From: Neorhodopirellula lusitana | GTDB lineage: Bacteria; Planctomycetota; Planctomycetia; Pirellulales; Pirellulaceae | Assembly (NCBI RefSeq): GCF_900182915.1 | Contig: NZ_FXUG01000003.1 | Location: 496,001 to 560,000, forward strand | Reading direction: 5' to 3' | Length of the DNA: 64,000 nt | Shown here: positions 18,401-33,400 of the stretch, piece by piece | Position numbering within the stretch: position 1 is the first letter of the stretch | Layout of the letters: every line of letters begins with the position of its first letter | Notes under the pieces: generated by a model | What the model was told of the DNA's origin: nothing | Databases searched by the model: none | What the model saw: only the letters and a program-made list of their open reading frames with translations | Made by a program: the position numbers and the translations under genes

Positions 18401-21400
18401 AGCATCGTTTCCACATCAATCGTCAACGTGGCATCTTCGACAGCTTGACGCAATCGATCGTATGCAACTGGAGCATCGTTCACTGGCTCGACAAAGATCG
18501 TCGATGTAATCGTAGTTGATTTCGGTGTCGAGATCTGACCACCGCGTACCGTCGGATCCGAAACGTCGGCCGGATCGATATTGGTACTTTCGTTGATACC
18601 ACTATCGGTCACCGTGTAAGTAAACGTGACCGGACCGTACACATCGGGAGCCGGAGTGAACGTGATCATGCCCGTTTGACGATTTAGCGAAATCGTACCG
18701 CGTCCAAGAGTTTCCGCACTGGAGTCGTCCATCGCGACAGCCACAACACGTAGGTCCCCATCGTTCGTGGAACGAGGCGTGGTCTCGTCGATCGCGTCGA
18801 CTGGACCAGCTGCGTCATTACCAAGCAAGAAGTCCGATGAGAATACGAAGGTGTTGTCTTCGGTAGGAACCGGCCGTGTCGCTGGGTCGGGATAGAAGGC
18901 GAGGAAATCGTCATTGACGTTGCCAGTGGCGTCGGTCAATCCGACATAGTCGACACCAAGTACCGGTGCGTCATTTCGAGGCACAACGCGGATTACCGCG
19001 GTCGCCGTGGCTTCCGCGACGGTGGTCTCAGGCCCATCAACCGCTGGGTGCATGAACTGGTCCTGCAACAATCCACCGCTTCCATCATCGTCGATGAAGT
19101 AAGGGGACTGCGACAAAGCATCCAGACGAAGTGGTCGAGAATCATCGTCAGCAGGATCAACCGGCTCGTTTAATTCAACGAGTTTGGCAGTCAGGTCCGC
19201 TGGAAGAATCGAAATCCCGTTGTCGATCAGTGTGAACGAGAACTCATCGAGCAGCAAATCGCCCAAGGCACCCGTATCGCTGTTGAAGTTCGCCGCCGGT
19301 GTGTAGATCACCTGCGTGATCCACATCGGGTCGACATCATTGTCAAAGACAACGCTGATCGTTCCACCTTGGTTGGTAGTCAAGGTCGTGGTAGGACCAC
19401 CCGCAACGATCGAGCCACTGCTGGTGCTGATCGCTCGCACGAAGATGGTCTGATTCGATTCATTCTGAGGTGCAGATGCTTGGCCCAGGTTGAAGTCAGG
19501 CGTGGCGGAGGCAACCAAGTCGGTGGCGCTAATAACCAGCGTGCCGTCACCTTCGTCAGCGGTTGCTTCAAATCCGACAATGCCCGTCGTTGTTGCACCG
19601 GGGGCGTCATTTTCTGGCAGAACGCTAATCGTCACGGTCGCAAGATTGTCGCTGTTCTGCCCAGCGGATTCCGCGTTCTGTTGAGTCGACAAACGGTACT
19701 GGAACGAGTCCAAGCCGAAGAAGTCCGGGTCCGACGTGTACAAGAACGATCCACTTAGATCGTCACCTTCAGTCAGATTGATTTCCAAGATCCCGTGAGG
19801 AGTCTTGTAAGTCAAAACATCGTCGTCCGGGAAACTAGTTTCAGCCGGATCTACATTTAGCAGAGGCAACTGAGGGAAGAACCGAACGGGCAACAACTGA
19901 TCCGCAACCGTAGCGGGATCAATCAACACTTTCTCGTTAATTTCGAGCGGTGGGTTTGATGCATTCGTCGTTGTATCAATTCGAAGCGGAGTATCTTCGA
20001 CAGCGACAAAGTCAGCTGCGGTCGGCGTCGGCGTTTGAATATTGAGAACCGTGATTTGGTAGTCCTCAACTTCACCGCCAATGGCAACACCGGTTGGGCT
20101 CGTATTGCCGGCATCGCTAAGTCGAATTCGCAACCATGTATTGCCATCAGCAACATCGAATCCAGGCTGAGCGATGCTCAACGTGTTGATGCCATCAACG
20201 ACGGGCACGTTCCGAAGAATTTGCTCAGTACCATCTTCATCGAAACGGCCGTTCCGATTGAAGTCGATCCAAGCATCGACCAAGCCACCACCGGTGACGT
20301 ACACCTGGAAATTGGTACCAGCCGGGTCAAGTGGATTCACATAGCCCAAGACGCTTCCGGCTTGGCTGTTATCCAACACGGCTCCGTTGTCGGCGTAACG
20401 ACCGAAGAAGAACGAGGGGTCATCCGAAGGATCAGCCCGGAATTCCACGATTGAAACACCATCTTCGTCGTCGAGTGCCGTCAAGCGAATAGTCGCTTCG
20501 CTATCCAAACCAGCTTCAAACCCACCGCCCAGCTCGCTCAGGGTCGACTGAATTGCATTCAGTAGAGCCTCCGCAACTTCGGCCGGCGTGAAATCGGCAT
20601 TGATCAATACGGCAACTGTATTCGCACTCGGATTCTGGTTGGGATCCACCAACTCATAAACGACCGTGCTAGTTCCTAACTGCAGCGTGATGCGTTCACC
20701 GAAGTCTGGTGTTGCATCGATCGTCAACGTTTGGCTGCTCGCTACCGAACTATCAACTGAAATATCAGCGGATGTTTCGGTGAAGCTGAAGGTCTGCTGC
20801 GTGTCATCGGCCAAGCCATTGGTGAACGGTTGACCGTTGCCCTCGGTATCAATGACGAAACCAAGACGGCTATTCGAGCTACCGCCAATGACAGCGTGAC
20901 GAGCACCATTGCCCTGGATGAATCCCAGATCGGTTGGAAGCAAGCTCGGTGTTGGACTAACCAACAAGGTCCCGAAAGTGGACGGTGCATCGCCGAAGTC
21001 AAAGCCAACTTCTGGCATGATGATCGTGAATCGAGTTTCGTCGTTTGATCGAGTCGGATTGACCGGGTTGCCAGCAAGGTCAGAGACCGCCGGCAAGATT
21101 TCGGTGCCCGTCGTCGTCAAACCACCGTTGGTAATCAACTCAACGTTAGTGGTATCCGTAATCAACAAAACACCGCCGCCTGGTGCGAACACTTCGACGT
21201 CCAAACTGGAATCCGTGATCGCCGTCTGCAAAGAAGCCGCGACGGACGTGGCTGAAAGCGCCTGGCTAGGCACAAATCCAACCGCGATCGCTCCGCCGCT
21301 CAAGCCAGCTTGGCTCAAGAACGGACTGGCCGATACATCGACCGTGACCAGATCGCCAACTTGATCGGCAGGAGTTTCATTCAGCGAAATCGTTTGATCT

Positions 21401-24400
21401 TCAAGCGTTGCTGGCAACTCGGCTCCGAACACAAGCTGAATCGCTGCATTCAACGCCTCGGCAACCTCATCCGCTTCAAACTCGGGATCAACCTCAACTG
21501 AATTTTCAGCAAACGCGAGACTCGAGTCTGTTGTGAACCGGAAACCCTCGGTTCGATCGCCAACCGTGATCGTCACAACCGAATCATGGACTCGTGTGCC
21601 GGTTGCCGTATCCGAAACCGAGATGCTCAAGAACGGAGTCACACCGGGTGCCCCGGTCAGGGTCAGGTCCGACCCAACTAACTCGATGGTATCGCCTTCC
21701 AGTCCGCCAACCGAAACCAAACCATCGCCAATCGCACGAGCATCATTCAGCCCCAGTGACGACTGACGCAACGCTGTTGCGATCGCTGCAGCAACTTGAT
21801 CAGGCGTGTCGGTTCGATTGAATTCGACACGTCGGAACAAACCAGTTTGGTCCGTCGCCGCGATGGAGTCGTCCGAATCAAACTCAAAAGTGATCGCCTC
21901 GCCACCACGAGTGTAGGTGAACTGATCACCATCGGTGACCGAATTTGACGATCCAATCTTGTTCAGGCCAGCACTGATGTCGCTTAGATCGACAACGTGG
22001 CCTGGCAACTCAATGACCGGTGGATCCGTGTCGGCGAACACGGTCGGAAGCGTTCCCAGTTGAATCGAATCACTACCGATCGAAACAGGGGCCAGCCCCA
22101 ACTCGGCTCCGTAATCGACCGAAGTCAAATCGCCAAACAAACGCGGGCTCAACACACGTAAGATTGCATCACGAACACCCGCAATGGTTCCAGCACCGGT
22201 AAGCGGGATCGCCACGTTGGCTGAAGCGGTTGCGTTGTTGGTGTCAATCTCGAACGTGTGAGTCGTCAGTCCATCACGCGAAGTGATCGTGAACGTATCC
22301 GTGTCGTTGAATCCATTGACGACATCCGTGATCACTAACGTTTCACTAAGCGGCACACCCAGGGTGTATCCCGAGTCAAACTCGAAGACGGTTTCGCGAC
22401 CCGAAGCATCCGAAATGATGACTTGGTCACCATCCGCGATCGAACCACCATCACTGATTTCCACAACCCGGCGTACCTGGTTGTTCAGTGTGATTTCGTA
22501 AACAGAGTCTTGATTCCAAACACCGGCGAGTGGTGTCAAGCGAATCGTTCGGCTGTTTTCGCTATAGCCAAACGTGTAGTCGCGACCTGGAACCAATTGA
22601 TTGCCGTTTTCGGTCAACAGAACCGTGTCTTCGGTGATCGTGCTTGAGTCCAAGCCCGTCCCCGCTTCATCGATCAGTTGCACCTCGAAGTACTCAGTGA
22701 ACTGAGTCGAATCCACTAGGCGGATGTACGACTGTTGCGGATCGGTGTCCCCGGAGAACGTAATGTCGGTTGGGGCTCCAGCGGCAGTTTCATCCGGAGC
22801 ATCGAATGGGTTGTTCAACACCGCGTCAGGGCGACGGAAGTCAGCATTCTCGATCGCACCACGGTCAATGAATGGGTTCGATCCGGTACCGCCATTCGGC
22901 ACACCAGTCAAACTATCTACCCGACGTTGTCCGTAGATATCGAAATCGGGTGCCAAAATCGGTGAACGTGAAATTCCGACCGGCTCTTTCACCGTGTCAT
23001 AGAAGCTCTCGCGATCGACCAACGAAGTATAAGAGTTATCAATCAATCCGCTTCCAGCCAGCGGGATGAAATCGCTTCCCGAGAACAGTTCGGTCGTCGT
23101 TGGAATATCCACCGAAGCACTGCCCAGTGGCAGCGAACTGTTGACCGTGTTGCCTGAGAACGCGTTACCATCAGCAACGGTGAGTGATGACTCAGCGGTG
23201 TCGGCATCGATACCCTGATCGAAACCAACGATCACATTGTTCAGCAATGTTGGAGCAGCTCGGCCGCTGACTTCGATACCAATTCCCGAACCTTGATTAA
23301 CGATCGTATTGTTCACGACCCGACTGAAGATATTGGCGGTACCGATTTGGTTCTCGCTAAAGTCACCACCACCAATTTCGATCCCGATTGAACCCGAGTT
23401 GCTGATCACGTTGTTCGTGATCACAGCCCCTGGAATCAATCCTTGCGTGTTGCTGTCCCGAAGCAATCTCGCCGTGAGTGGGACATTCGGATCCACCACC
23501 GACGAGATCCCCACATTCGCTGAATCGCGAATGAAGTTGCCCTGGATAATGAGTTGTCCCTGATCCTGGACCCGATTGACGTCGGTAATCCCATAGTGGT
23601 AATCCACCATCAACACGTCGCGGAAGTCTTCACCGAGGTCATCTGCCGGACGAACGGTCATTTGGTAGTCACCAAACTGCACGTCAGTTTCGCTGATCGG
23701 TCCTAAATCTCCCGCATAGCGTGCCGTGCTGCTGATCACGATGTCGTAGTAACCGGTGCGTAGAGGAGTGAACGTGAGGTTCGCTCCTTCTTGCGTTTCA
23801 CCGACCGCGATCGTTGGCTCAAAGGGATTGGACACTGCCGCCGAGCCAGACGCGTCTTGCGCGAAGGCAAAATTAAGCGAGCTCCCCGAGAAAACAGTTC
23901 CTTTCTCAACCACGGCAACAAACGGGAACTGCAGGCCAACTCCCGTACGGAACAATCCTGTCGTATCGACATCAATGTCAATGGCCTCGCCCGCGGTCAG
24001 ATAGACCCGCACCACATCCATGTCATACGTTGGATCAGTTAGCAATATACTTCCGTCGTCAGCATTCGATCCTGGATTGATGCCGAAGGCTACGGGATCG
24101 CCAATTTTACCATTCGCGATCAATGTGTCGCCGGACACATAACCCGGCACGGCGGCTTGGGCCAGCTGATCCGTGTACAGGACATAGTCGACGGTGTCCG
24201 CATCGTGGTCAACGACCGCAACACGACTGTTGGTGTAGCGACCCGCGTAGGTTTCCTCAGCGACCATATCCAGCGATATCGTGCGTCCCGTACCTGGATT
24301 GACAAACACTTCGCCGCCGAACAGCTCAACTCGTCGAGAGGTTGATATCCCGCTTTCGCGGCTATCACCGGTCGACGCGAGAATAGTGAGCGTGTCTTGC

Positions 24401-27400
24401 GATTGGTCGGAATTAATGGCATCACGGATGGATGCGGCAACTTCCGCAGCGGTATTAGCCGGATCAAAGTAGACCGGCACGTTCCCAGCGACGATATCGA
24501 CACCAGGCGCGTATCGGCTATCAAACTCAAACGTCAGCTGTTGTGTACCGTCGTCGAGGATGAAGAAGTCTCCATCCTTCAGATCAATGCCTTCAGGAGC
24601 GACGATTGTGACCGCGCCGGTTGCCAATCGATCGTTGGTATCAAAGGATCGACCTAGGCCAAACCCTTCATCCAACTCAAGGTTGATTGGATCATAGTCT
24701 TGCGGCACGCCGTACTCATCAGCGGTCCGAATCTCGAGAGCGTAAGGGCCGACCAAAATCTCGTCGGCATGCTCTGGTTGAACACTGTCGCCACGGGAAT
24801 CCGGGATATAGGCGGGGTCTAAAACAAAGTTAGAATTGGCCGGTTCAGCAGTGTAGTTCTCGTACAGCACCACTTCGCCTCGCTCGGCGAATCCAACGAC
24901 AATGTCGTCGATATAGACGCCTTCGACAACATTATTCTGCGCACCTGCGGTGCTGATTTGACTACTCGCAAAGGCAGTGGGGGCCCCAAGTCCAAACTCA
25001 TCGCCTGGCATCGACTCATCAATCGCAATCTGATTGACACCGTAAGGTCCGGCTTCGAACACGAAGGTGTTGTAAACCCGAATCCGATCCTCTGCGGATT
25101 TCTTATAGTTTTCAAGCGTCGCGGTAGACTCGTACTCATAAAGCTGCGCCGCGTTGGTTCCTAAACTGAACCTCAACGTGCGACGAAGTTGATCCGTGAC
25201 TTCGATGCTATCCATCGTTGAATCAACCAAGACCGGGACAGCCCTCGCGGTATAGAAGAAGTTGCTTACGGTGTCCTCTTCCGCTTCCCAAGAGACAATC
25301 AACGAATCCGGGTCCTGCAGTTCAACGGAACTCGCATTAACCAGTCGAACTTCACGTCCACCGGCCCCGACAATCAACGGCACCAAGCTCTTGTCCAGTG
25401 CGGCAACAAACTTAGTTGCTACTTCGGCGGCCGTATCATCAACCGCATACACAATCTCGTTGGCAGCGCCCGTACCAGTGGTCGTGAAGGTGTACACCTC
25501 ACCAAAGTCGTTGGTAGGGTCGTTCTTGCGGTAAATTGTGATTTGCTCACCATCGACGATATCATCGCCCGCAGGAAGCGTGACTGGGATGACATACGTA
25601 TCAACTTCCAACTCGCCTTCGGTCGTGATTTCTGGGTTGGTGATCACCGACGCACTGGATCCAAACACGGCCAAACCGATGCCAGTCCCATTGAACAACT
25701 CAATCACGTTGAGATCAGGGTTGCTTTGCTGCAACTCTTCTGCGATCCGAGTGGCAATCTCCGCACCGGTTTCGTTCTCGTTGAAAATTACTTCGACAGT
25801 CGGATTCGCTGGATCATCGGCCAGGTCAATTCCTTCACGCACGAATGTGACCAAGACAGTCTCACCGCCACCAACCAATTCAAGCTGTTCACCGGTCCGC
25901 AATTCCGATCCGTCCGGAATGTTAATCACGGCGACCTCTTCCATTTGCAGCTCAACGCTGGACTCAGGCACCGTGGTAGCCAAGTCAGTCGCAACGACCA
26001 TCAAGCGATTCAGCGAACCATCCGTCGCGGTGGCAAATGGCGAATACCGACTCACCAAATTGTCTCGAATTTCTTCCGCAGTGTCCGTACTATCGAACGC
26101 GAAAGAGTTCGCAGCGTTAACAACCGACGAAGTGTTCGTCCGTCGTTCTCTCAATGTGAACTCGGTACCAACCGCGATTGGCTGGCCATTGCTATCCAGA
26201 ACAGCGTCCAACTGAATCGTATCCCGATCGTTCAGTTCGTCTCCGGACGGAACTGTAATTTCGATCGCCGATCGCGTCGTCGAGGTGAACGCAGAGCCAG
26301 CACTGTCGATCCGGACACTCACCGTATCGCCGTACAAAGTCACCCTGTTCCCGGTAATACCGTAGTTCACACCCGCTGGAAGCGCGAGCTCAGCAAATCG
26401 GCGAGCAATCTCGCCAACGGCCGTATCGCCGCTACCCTGTGCCGGTCCGTCGTACACAACCGACCCCAAGCTTGAGGTCCCCGAGCTATCGTTGAACCGT
26501 ACATCGGTCGTGACTCCATTGATGGTCACTGCGATTAGCTCACCATTTGTGATTCCGGCGGCAGTCGACGGAAGTTCAATTTCAACGGCCTCAATGTCTC
26601 GTGAAGAGAACTGATTCGTCCGTTGATCGGAATCGATATTGGCAAGGTCATTGCCATTGGTATCGACCACCCGCACGCGGATCGTGTTGCCTTCCTGGAT
26701 TGGATCGAGGAACGGACCGGCATCGGGATTGCTATTGATCGCGGTGAACACTTCGTTCGCAATCACAGTCATATTGTCAGAGTCTGTGTAGGAGACCACT
26801 TCGCTGGCATCAAAGGACGCCAACAGCGCGGGCGGCACGCCATCCCCGTCGTCGAACGCGATGGCAAACTGGCGGTTCACTCCGCCACCGTCTACGTAAT
26901 CGATGACAACCAACTCATCATCATTCAGGGCTGCACCCGACTGCACATCAATGCGAGCTCGCACATCCGCTTCGGCATTGATCGAAGTAACGACCTGCGA
27001 TGGTGCGGCCTGCACGAAGATTTCCACGCCTTCTTCGATAAACACGACGTTGTTGTCGCCATCGAGGTAGGCGGTTCCAGCTGGCAAGGCAGCCAAAATC
27101 CGAGTTGCGATCTCCGCCTTGCTATCGCCAGAATCCGCAATAATCTCGTTGGGGTCACCCGTCAAATTGACCGTACGAACGTATCGCAGGAAATCAAATG
27201 TGAAGTCTGGATACTGAATAAAGACCTGTTCGCCATTCAAAGTCGAACTGCCTGCTGCGGCCGTGTCTCCGGTCGGAACGTTCAACACCGTGAACGTACC
27301 AGCAAAGTCGATCGGGTTCGCTTGCCCACCTTTCAGAGTGCTACCAATGGAAACTTCGGAAGCAGCCAGAAGACTCAAATTGCCGTCACCGTCCACTCGA

Positions 27401-30400
27401 GGTCGCATTTGACCGGGCACAGCGGCGGCGACCGCTCGGGCGACTTCGATGCGGGTCGCGTTTGGATCGATAACCACTTCGATCACGTCAGCGGCAGGAC
27501 CACCGGGCGTCAAGGTATCGACAAAGACGACCGTCTGAATCAATGGGTTTGCATCCGATGCTGGATCATTGTACGTAACAGTGAATGAGTCACCGTTGAT
27601 CAAGTCCGTCCCACTGGGCAGCACGACGTCGCGGCCAACGATGGTTTGCAACAATGAGAATGAACCATCGTCATTCTGCAATGTCGTGCGACTGTTATCT
27701 TCGATCGTCTCGCCATCGACACCCACCAATTCGATCGATCCGAAGTGACTTTGCATCGAACCGGCCGTGCTAAAGTCAAACCGAATTCGTACATCGCGAC
27801 TACCAGCGAACTCGGAAAGGTCCGCTCGAACTTGACGCCACTGTCCGTCGGCGTTGTCGTCAAAGACGGTTTGAACGTCGATGTTCGTATCGACTTGTTC
27901 GTCGTATTCATCAGAGTTAGGTAGAGAACGGAAAGCATTGTTGGTTGCCAACAACTTCCACTCACCGTCATCACCCGCAGCGAATACTCGGAAACTGTCG
28001 TTCTGTGCTCGAGCAAGCGTGTAGTCATCATCCGCTTCCACTTCAATGTGGTAAGTGAAGTACAGCGTCGGCTTGTCATCAGCACTGTATTCACGCAGAT
28101 CGATCGAGTCGGAAATTGTCGATCCATGACTACCACCGGGAGCGATCTGTCCCAAGACGTCGCCGTCGGCTCTCGCGATCGTATTGTCAGCCGCGTTCCC
28201 GGTTACTTCAAAACCGAAGTACAGACTGTTGCCGCCCGATGTATCAAGCCGAGTTTGATCGTACGTCGAAAACAAACCGTGACCAGAGTCTGCACGTCGG
28301 TCGATCGTTGAATGCCATGGATTCGCTTCGAGATTGCTAAAAGCCAACCCGCTTGGGCTTTGACCTACACTGGCCCCACCGACGAAACTGAACTCAAGAG
28401 CGGAACGGCCGTTGTAGAAAATATTGGCCGGTGCAGTGGTAAGCTCGCCTGTTTCACTTGTCTCCAAAGTGAATGCATACATCCAACCATCTGGCGTGGT
28501 TGCAAACAGCGTCTCTGCGTAAACACCATCTTCAACGACCTGTGGTCCATAGGACAAACCGGAAAAGACAGGAACGGTGATAAACTGAGTGCTATCGTTC
28601 GGATCGACAATCGTCTGTGTGCTGCCACCGATGTGAGCTGGGTCGGCTTCGATGTATCCATAAAAATCAGTCGGAATGACGCTGTTGTAGCCATCCTCGA
28701 AGAAGTCAGTCGGAGCATCGGTGCCAGAGTTCGGATTGAAGACATGGATTCCGCCAAGGTCCGTCACACCCACCAGATCGCCATTCGCGTTGACCGTGTT
28801 GTTGACCGCCGCAACGCCCGTGATGTTGCCGCCGTCCCCACTGGTGTCATCAATGAAACCGGTATCCACGATGCCGAATTCAACTTCGTCCGAAGCCGGA
28901 CCATATGACGTCAAATACTCCGTCGCACCGAAGTTTCGATCAGCAGTGATAAGTCGACTACCACGTGAAAGAATTTCACCATTATTCGAAGCGGCGAGAT
29001 AAAGGATATTCGTTCGCAACTCAATCGGAACTTCACCGCCCCGACCAGCTGAATCACGACTACCAATCACCCAAAATGTCTCGTTCGCATTGACCGCGGA
29101 CGTGTTAACCGGGGATGCCGAGTTGTTGCGCTCAAATGTCATGGCGTTGACAATGAATTGTGCCCCCCCATCCACCTGAGTCAGCAAACCAGTGGGGGTG
29201 GTTTGACGGAAGGTGATCGAATCGTCACCCGTATTACCGCCGCTGCCATCAGCCGGGTCGACGTTGAGGTAATTCCCAATCGTCGTACTGTTGAATGGGT
29301 TGTTCGAAGTGCTGTAGGTGAATAGTTCACCATCGTCACGAATGGCTAAATCGCCGCTTCCAGGGCCAAAGGAGCCAATCAAACGCTCCATCGTTCCAGT
29401 GAATGGGTTGAAGCTGGCAAGCGTACTCGAAGTACCACCAGTCACCCCGCCTTCGTAGTTAACGAACAAGCGAATGTCATCAAGCGTGTACTCCACAGGC
29501 GACGTCGCGTTAAACAACGTCTCAATGACGGGCCGCTCGGCTGTGTAATCCAGCTGTCGGTCTGTGAAGGAGTCGAACTCTTCCAATGAGTCATGACTGA
29601 TATTGCGAATCGAATTGATCGGCATCAGCCGCACGTCTGGATTCGTAGCGTTCTGTGAGAAAAACTGGTCCAACACAGCCGGAACCGCAGCTTGGCTGCT
29701 GACGACGACGTAATACGTGCCTTCGGGTAGCTGGACTGGTCCAATGTAGGCGTCTTGAACACCCGCCGAACCCGCCGACAGGTTTTCCAAATCAACGCCT
29801 TGCAGCGGAGTTCCTTGGTCATCCGTCACGTTGCTATCGCGACTGACCAAGATGACACGCCCTTGCGAGTCATACACCGACAACACCGTGTTCACTCGAG
29901 CGAGTTCATCGGCGTAGTCAATGTCAAACGTAGCGGTAACAAACCGGTTTTCACTGTCGTAAGTGTCTGGTGATAGTTGCTGAGCAAACAACTGAACTTC
30001 ATAAATATCGACGTCTTCCAGACGCAAATCCAAGTCCGTCGTGGTCAAGTTACCGATCTCACCAGTCACCACCAAAGAGGCGCGGTCGGTTGTCAACAAG
30101 TTCCCAAGATCTTGAGCGTCGCCGAGATTCGCTTGAAGGCGATCCCCCACCGACTCGACAGTCGTTTCGTCACCACTGTTCCGGTCGCCCGGCGTTGGAT
30201 CGACATAGGTGATTTCTTCGCCAAAATCACCTGTCAAAGGACTATGGATCGGTGATCCGCTAACTTGGATCGCTGTTGTTGCATAACGAATATCAGCGCC
30301 CTGGATCGTCGAACCGGCGACCTCATCGGAGCCTCGCAGCCGAATCCCCAACTCGTACTGTCCCGAGGTCTCGGCGTTGTTGGAACGCACACGAATGTAA

Positions 30401-33400
30401 TAATTCGTGTCGACCCCCGCATCACCCGGCAACACAACTCGGAAGCCGGCGTCCAATGGGTTCGCCGATTCCACGTTACCACTTGTCAGTGCCGTCGGCA
30501 GGGCTCGGACTTCATCCGGGGAAACTCCCTGAAGCAGCGACTCATTGACATACAACTGAGTCGGGTCAATTGACTCGCTATACGAGTCGTTGCTGCGAGC
30601 GATCGTTTCTCCATTGACGTTGACCAACTCAACGACCGTATCAAGACCGAATGTCGTTTCGTCGATATCGAAGTACACCGTCGTTTGGCCCGGAGCGGTG
30701 AAACGATAGGTATCCACGTCCTTATCAGTGGCCAAGGTTCCGTGAACCGTGATTCCAAGTCGCTTGTTCTCGTCACCGGAATACTCATCCGCCGCAAGAT
30801 CGCCCACAATCTGGGCGTCTGCAGGAGCCTGGTTTGTTGTGATCGCACCGGCTTCGCCACGTTCACTCTCGAAAACGTATGCTACGTTTCGGTCGTTCGC
30901 ATAGGACTGAATTTGAAGACCGATCCAATCTCCTGCCGCAGGTGCCTCGTCTGAATTCCCTAGGGTATCCGCGCTGGATTGCCCGTCCGGGGTGAATCCC
31001 GAACCGATCGTGTTGTCATTCAGGCTAGTCAATACGACCGGGAATCCAGGTGAACCCAGAACTTGGATCGTACCGCCAATTCGATCGTCGATATCTAACT
31101 CGCGACCGCCACCAATCAACGTGCCTTCATCGGAAAACTTCACGACCAACGATTGATCCGCATCGCTGCGAAGACGCAATGCACCATGGTAGTGGTGCGT
31201 CAGCGAGTAGATCGGACCTTCGACAACATGCACGATGTCCGTATCATCCCAAACACTATCCGTGGTAACGATTTCACTACGAACTCGCATCCCGTTGATC
31301 GCATTACCCGACAGTTGATTGTCCAACAACAACGGGCCTTGGTTGTCCGGTCGAACATCGAAACGATCAATTCCACCGGTTGATCGGCCGGAATCAATCG
31401 TGCCTTGGAATGCCAAAGCGTCCGGGTTGATACTGATCGCAGCACCTTCCCCGTCGACGATGGTATTGCCAATCAATACCGGTTGAGATCCACGGATAAA
31501 GATCGTCGAGGAGTCATTGAATCCCTGACCACCACGGATATCCGTCGGGCCGGAGTTATTACCGATACCGCTCGCGTTGTTGATGAACGTCGAGTTCACC
31601 ACGCGCACATCAGCTTGCAAGATTTCCAGTGCATTGAATGAATCTGCACCGGTCGCTCCACCACCGTATCGGATGTCGGCGTACGCGATCGAACCAGTCG
31701 AACCCTGACGGAACATGATTCCGCCCCAGTCACCATTGTCGCCTTCGCTCGAACCATTGTTGTTGGTATCAAACGTACCACCGATGCCGTACTCGTCATC
31801 ATTTCGAGACGTGAAGATGATTGGTTTGCTATCCGTTCCCTCTGCATAGAAATCGGCACCAATGCCAACTTCAATTCGCGACGCGTCAAACTTGACGATC
31901 GTATCGGGATCAATAGTTAATCGAGCATCAAATCGGGGCAACAGTTTCGTACCACCATTCGCGTTGGCACCTAATTCACGCCCCAACAACGAACCATCAA
32001 ATTCTGCGTCCGGCGAAATCCCTGTGTCAATCAGCGAGGTCTCACCCAACCGCAACTCAGCAACTAGATAGTATTTTCCCGTTGCTGGATCGATGCGATA
32101 AACATTGGTTCCGATGAACTCATCGGGAGCTACCGGCAGGTTGGTTAGACGGATCAAGCCATCTTGAAGAGCGACCACCGTATTGGTCGTGCCGCTTGCC
32201 TCAGTCTCGCCACCAAAAACATCCGCAAAGGTAATGCGGTAGTCATAGCCACGATCACGTTGCAAAATTCCGGTAGGCAACACTTCGCCTGGCTGAAGAT
32301 CGGCAGCCGTGAATCGTTCAACCACGATTCCACTGGCAACGGGTTTCACCTCGATATTCGCTTCCCGTTTCAGGTCTTGACCGTAGTCAACAAATTGACG
32401 GGTACGACGATCCAGTTGCGCAACCAACTCATAAGATTCGACGCCACCAACCTCAACTCGGCGATAGAGATTTCGCCCCGAGAAGCCTTCACCCGCCAGT
32501 GGCAAGTTATTCAACACAATCGAATTACTCGCACCTGACAGAACACGAGTGCTCGTTGACAAACTCGCCAACGACTCATGCCCCTCGTCAGTGACGAAAG
32601 TCAGCTTGTATTGATACGTGCCCGACGCCAGGCCCGGGTTACCGGCGAGGGTCGTTTCTGTTGCGGTGGACGCCGTCAGCGTCACGCTACCAACATCAGG
32701 TCGATCTTCCAACAAAGTTGGACCACCGGGTGCACCGGAGATCGTCAGAACCTCACTGATTACGTGAACGATATCGGTGTCATCGAATCGGCCGCTGACG
32801 GTCAACGTTTCCAATTCATCGACAGCCGGGGTCAACACTCGCACAAACAATCCGTTGATCGAATTGTCTGTCAGTACATTGCCATAGATTTCCGGCCCGG
32901 CCCGATCGTAATCGCTAGTGAACATTTCCACTGGCTGATAACGCGGGGCGTGAAAACTGTCTTCGCGGAAGCTGTTCGGGTCTGCGCTGAACGCAGCGAA
33001 AGCGCTTAGTGAGATTTGGTTGTGGATCAGTGTTGGACGGCTTTCGAACATCTTGATCGGTGACACCACTTCGTCACGGATCCCAGTTCGTCCGCCACCA
33101 TAACGCATATCAGCGTGGGAGACGAAGTCTAAGAAGATACCCTGATCTTCCCAATTGCCGCGACCTTCTGCGTTATCAATGTCGTTTCGCAACTCGATCC
33201 CGGCCCAGTCGCCACTGATCGGTGTTGTGTTATTGGAGTTCGAATCAATGCCGAACGATTCATCGTTGTAGCTGGTGAAAACCACTGATGAGTCAGGCGT
33301 ACCCAGAATCTGGATTGCCGCCAACGAGCGATCTGCATCGACAGCGCTACTGCCTACCACAATCTTGGAGTCACGCAGTTTGAAGATCGACCCGGCGTCT

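Noticed and set aside
25538-27588. Long plus-strand open frames (225-321 codons) opposite the giant gene
   Set aside because: They are antisense shadows: residue use is Arg/His/Gly-rich without any fold, while the minus-strand frame has continuous domain homology.
17160-27640. The repeats as DNA-level tandem repeats or a recombination hot spot
   Set aside because: Copies are similar only at protein level, so recent DNA duplication is not supported.
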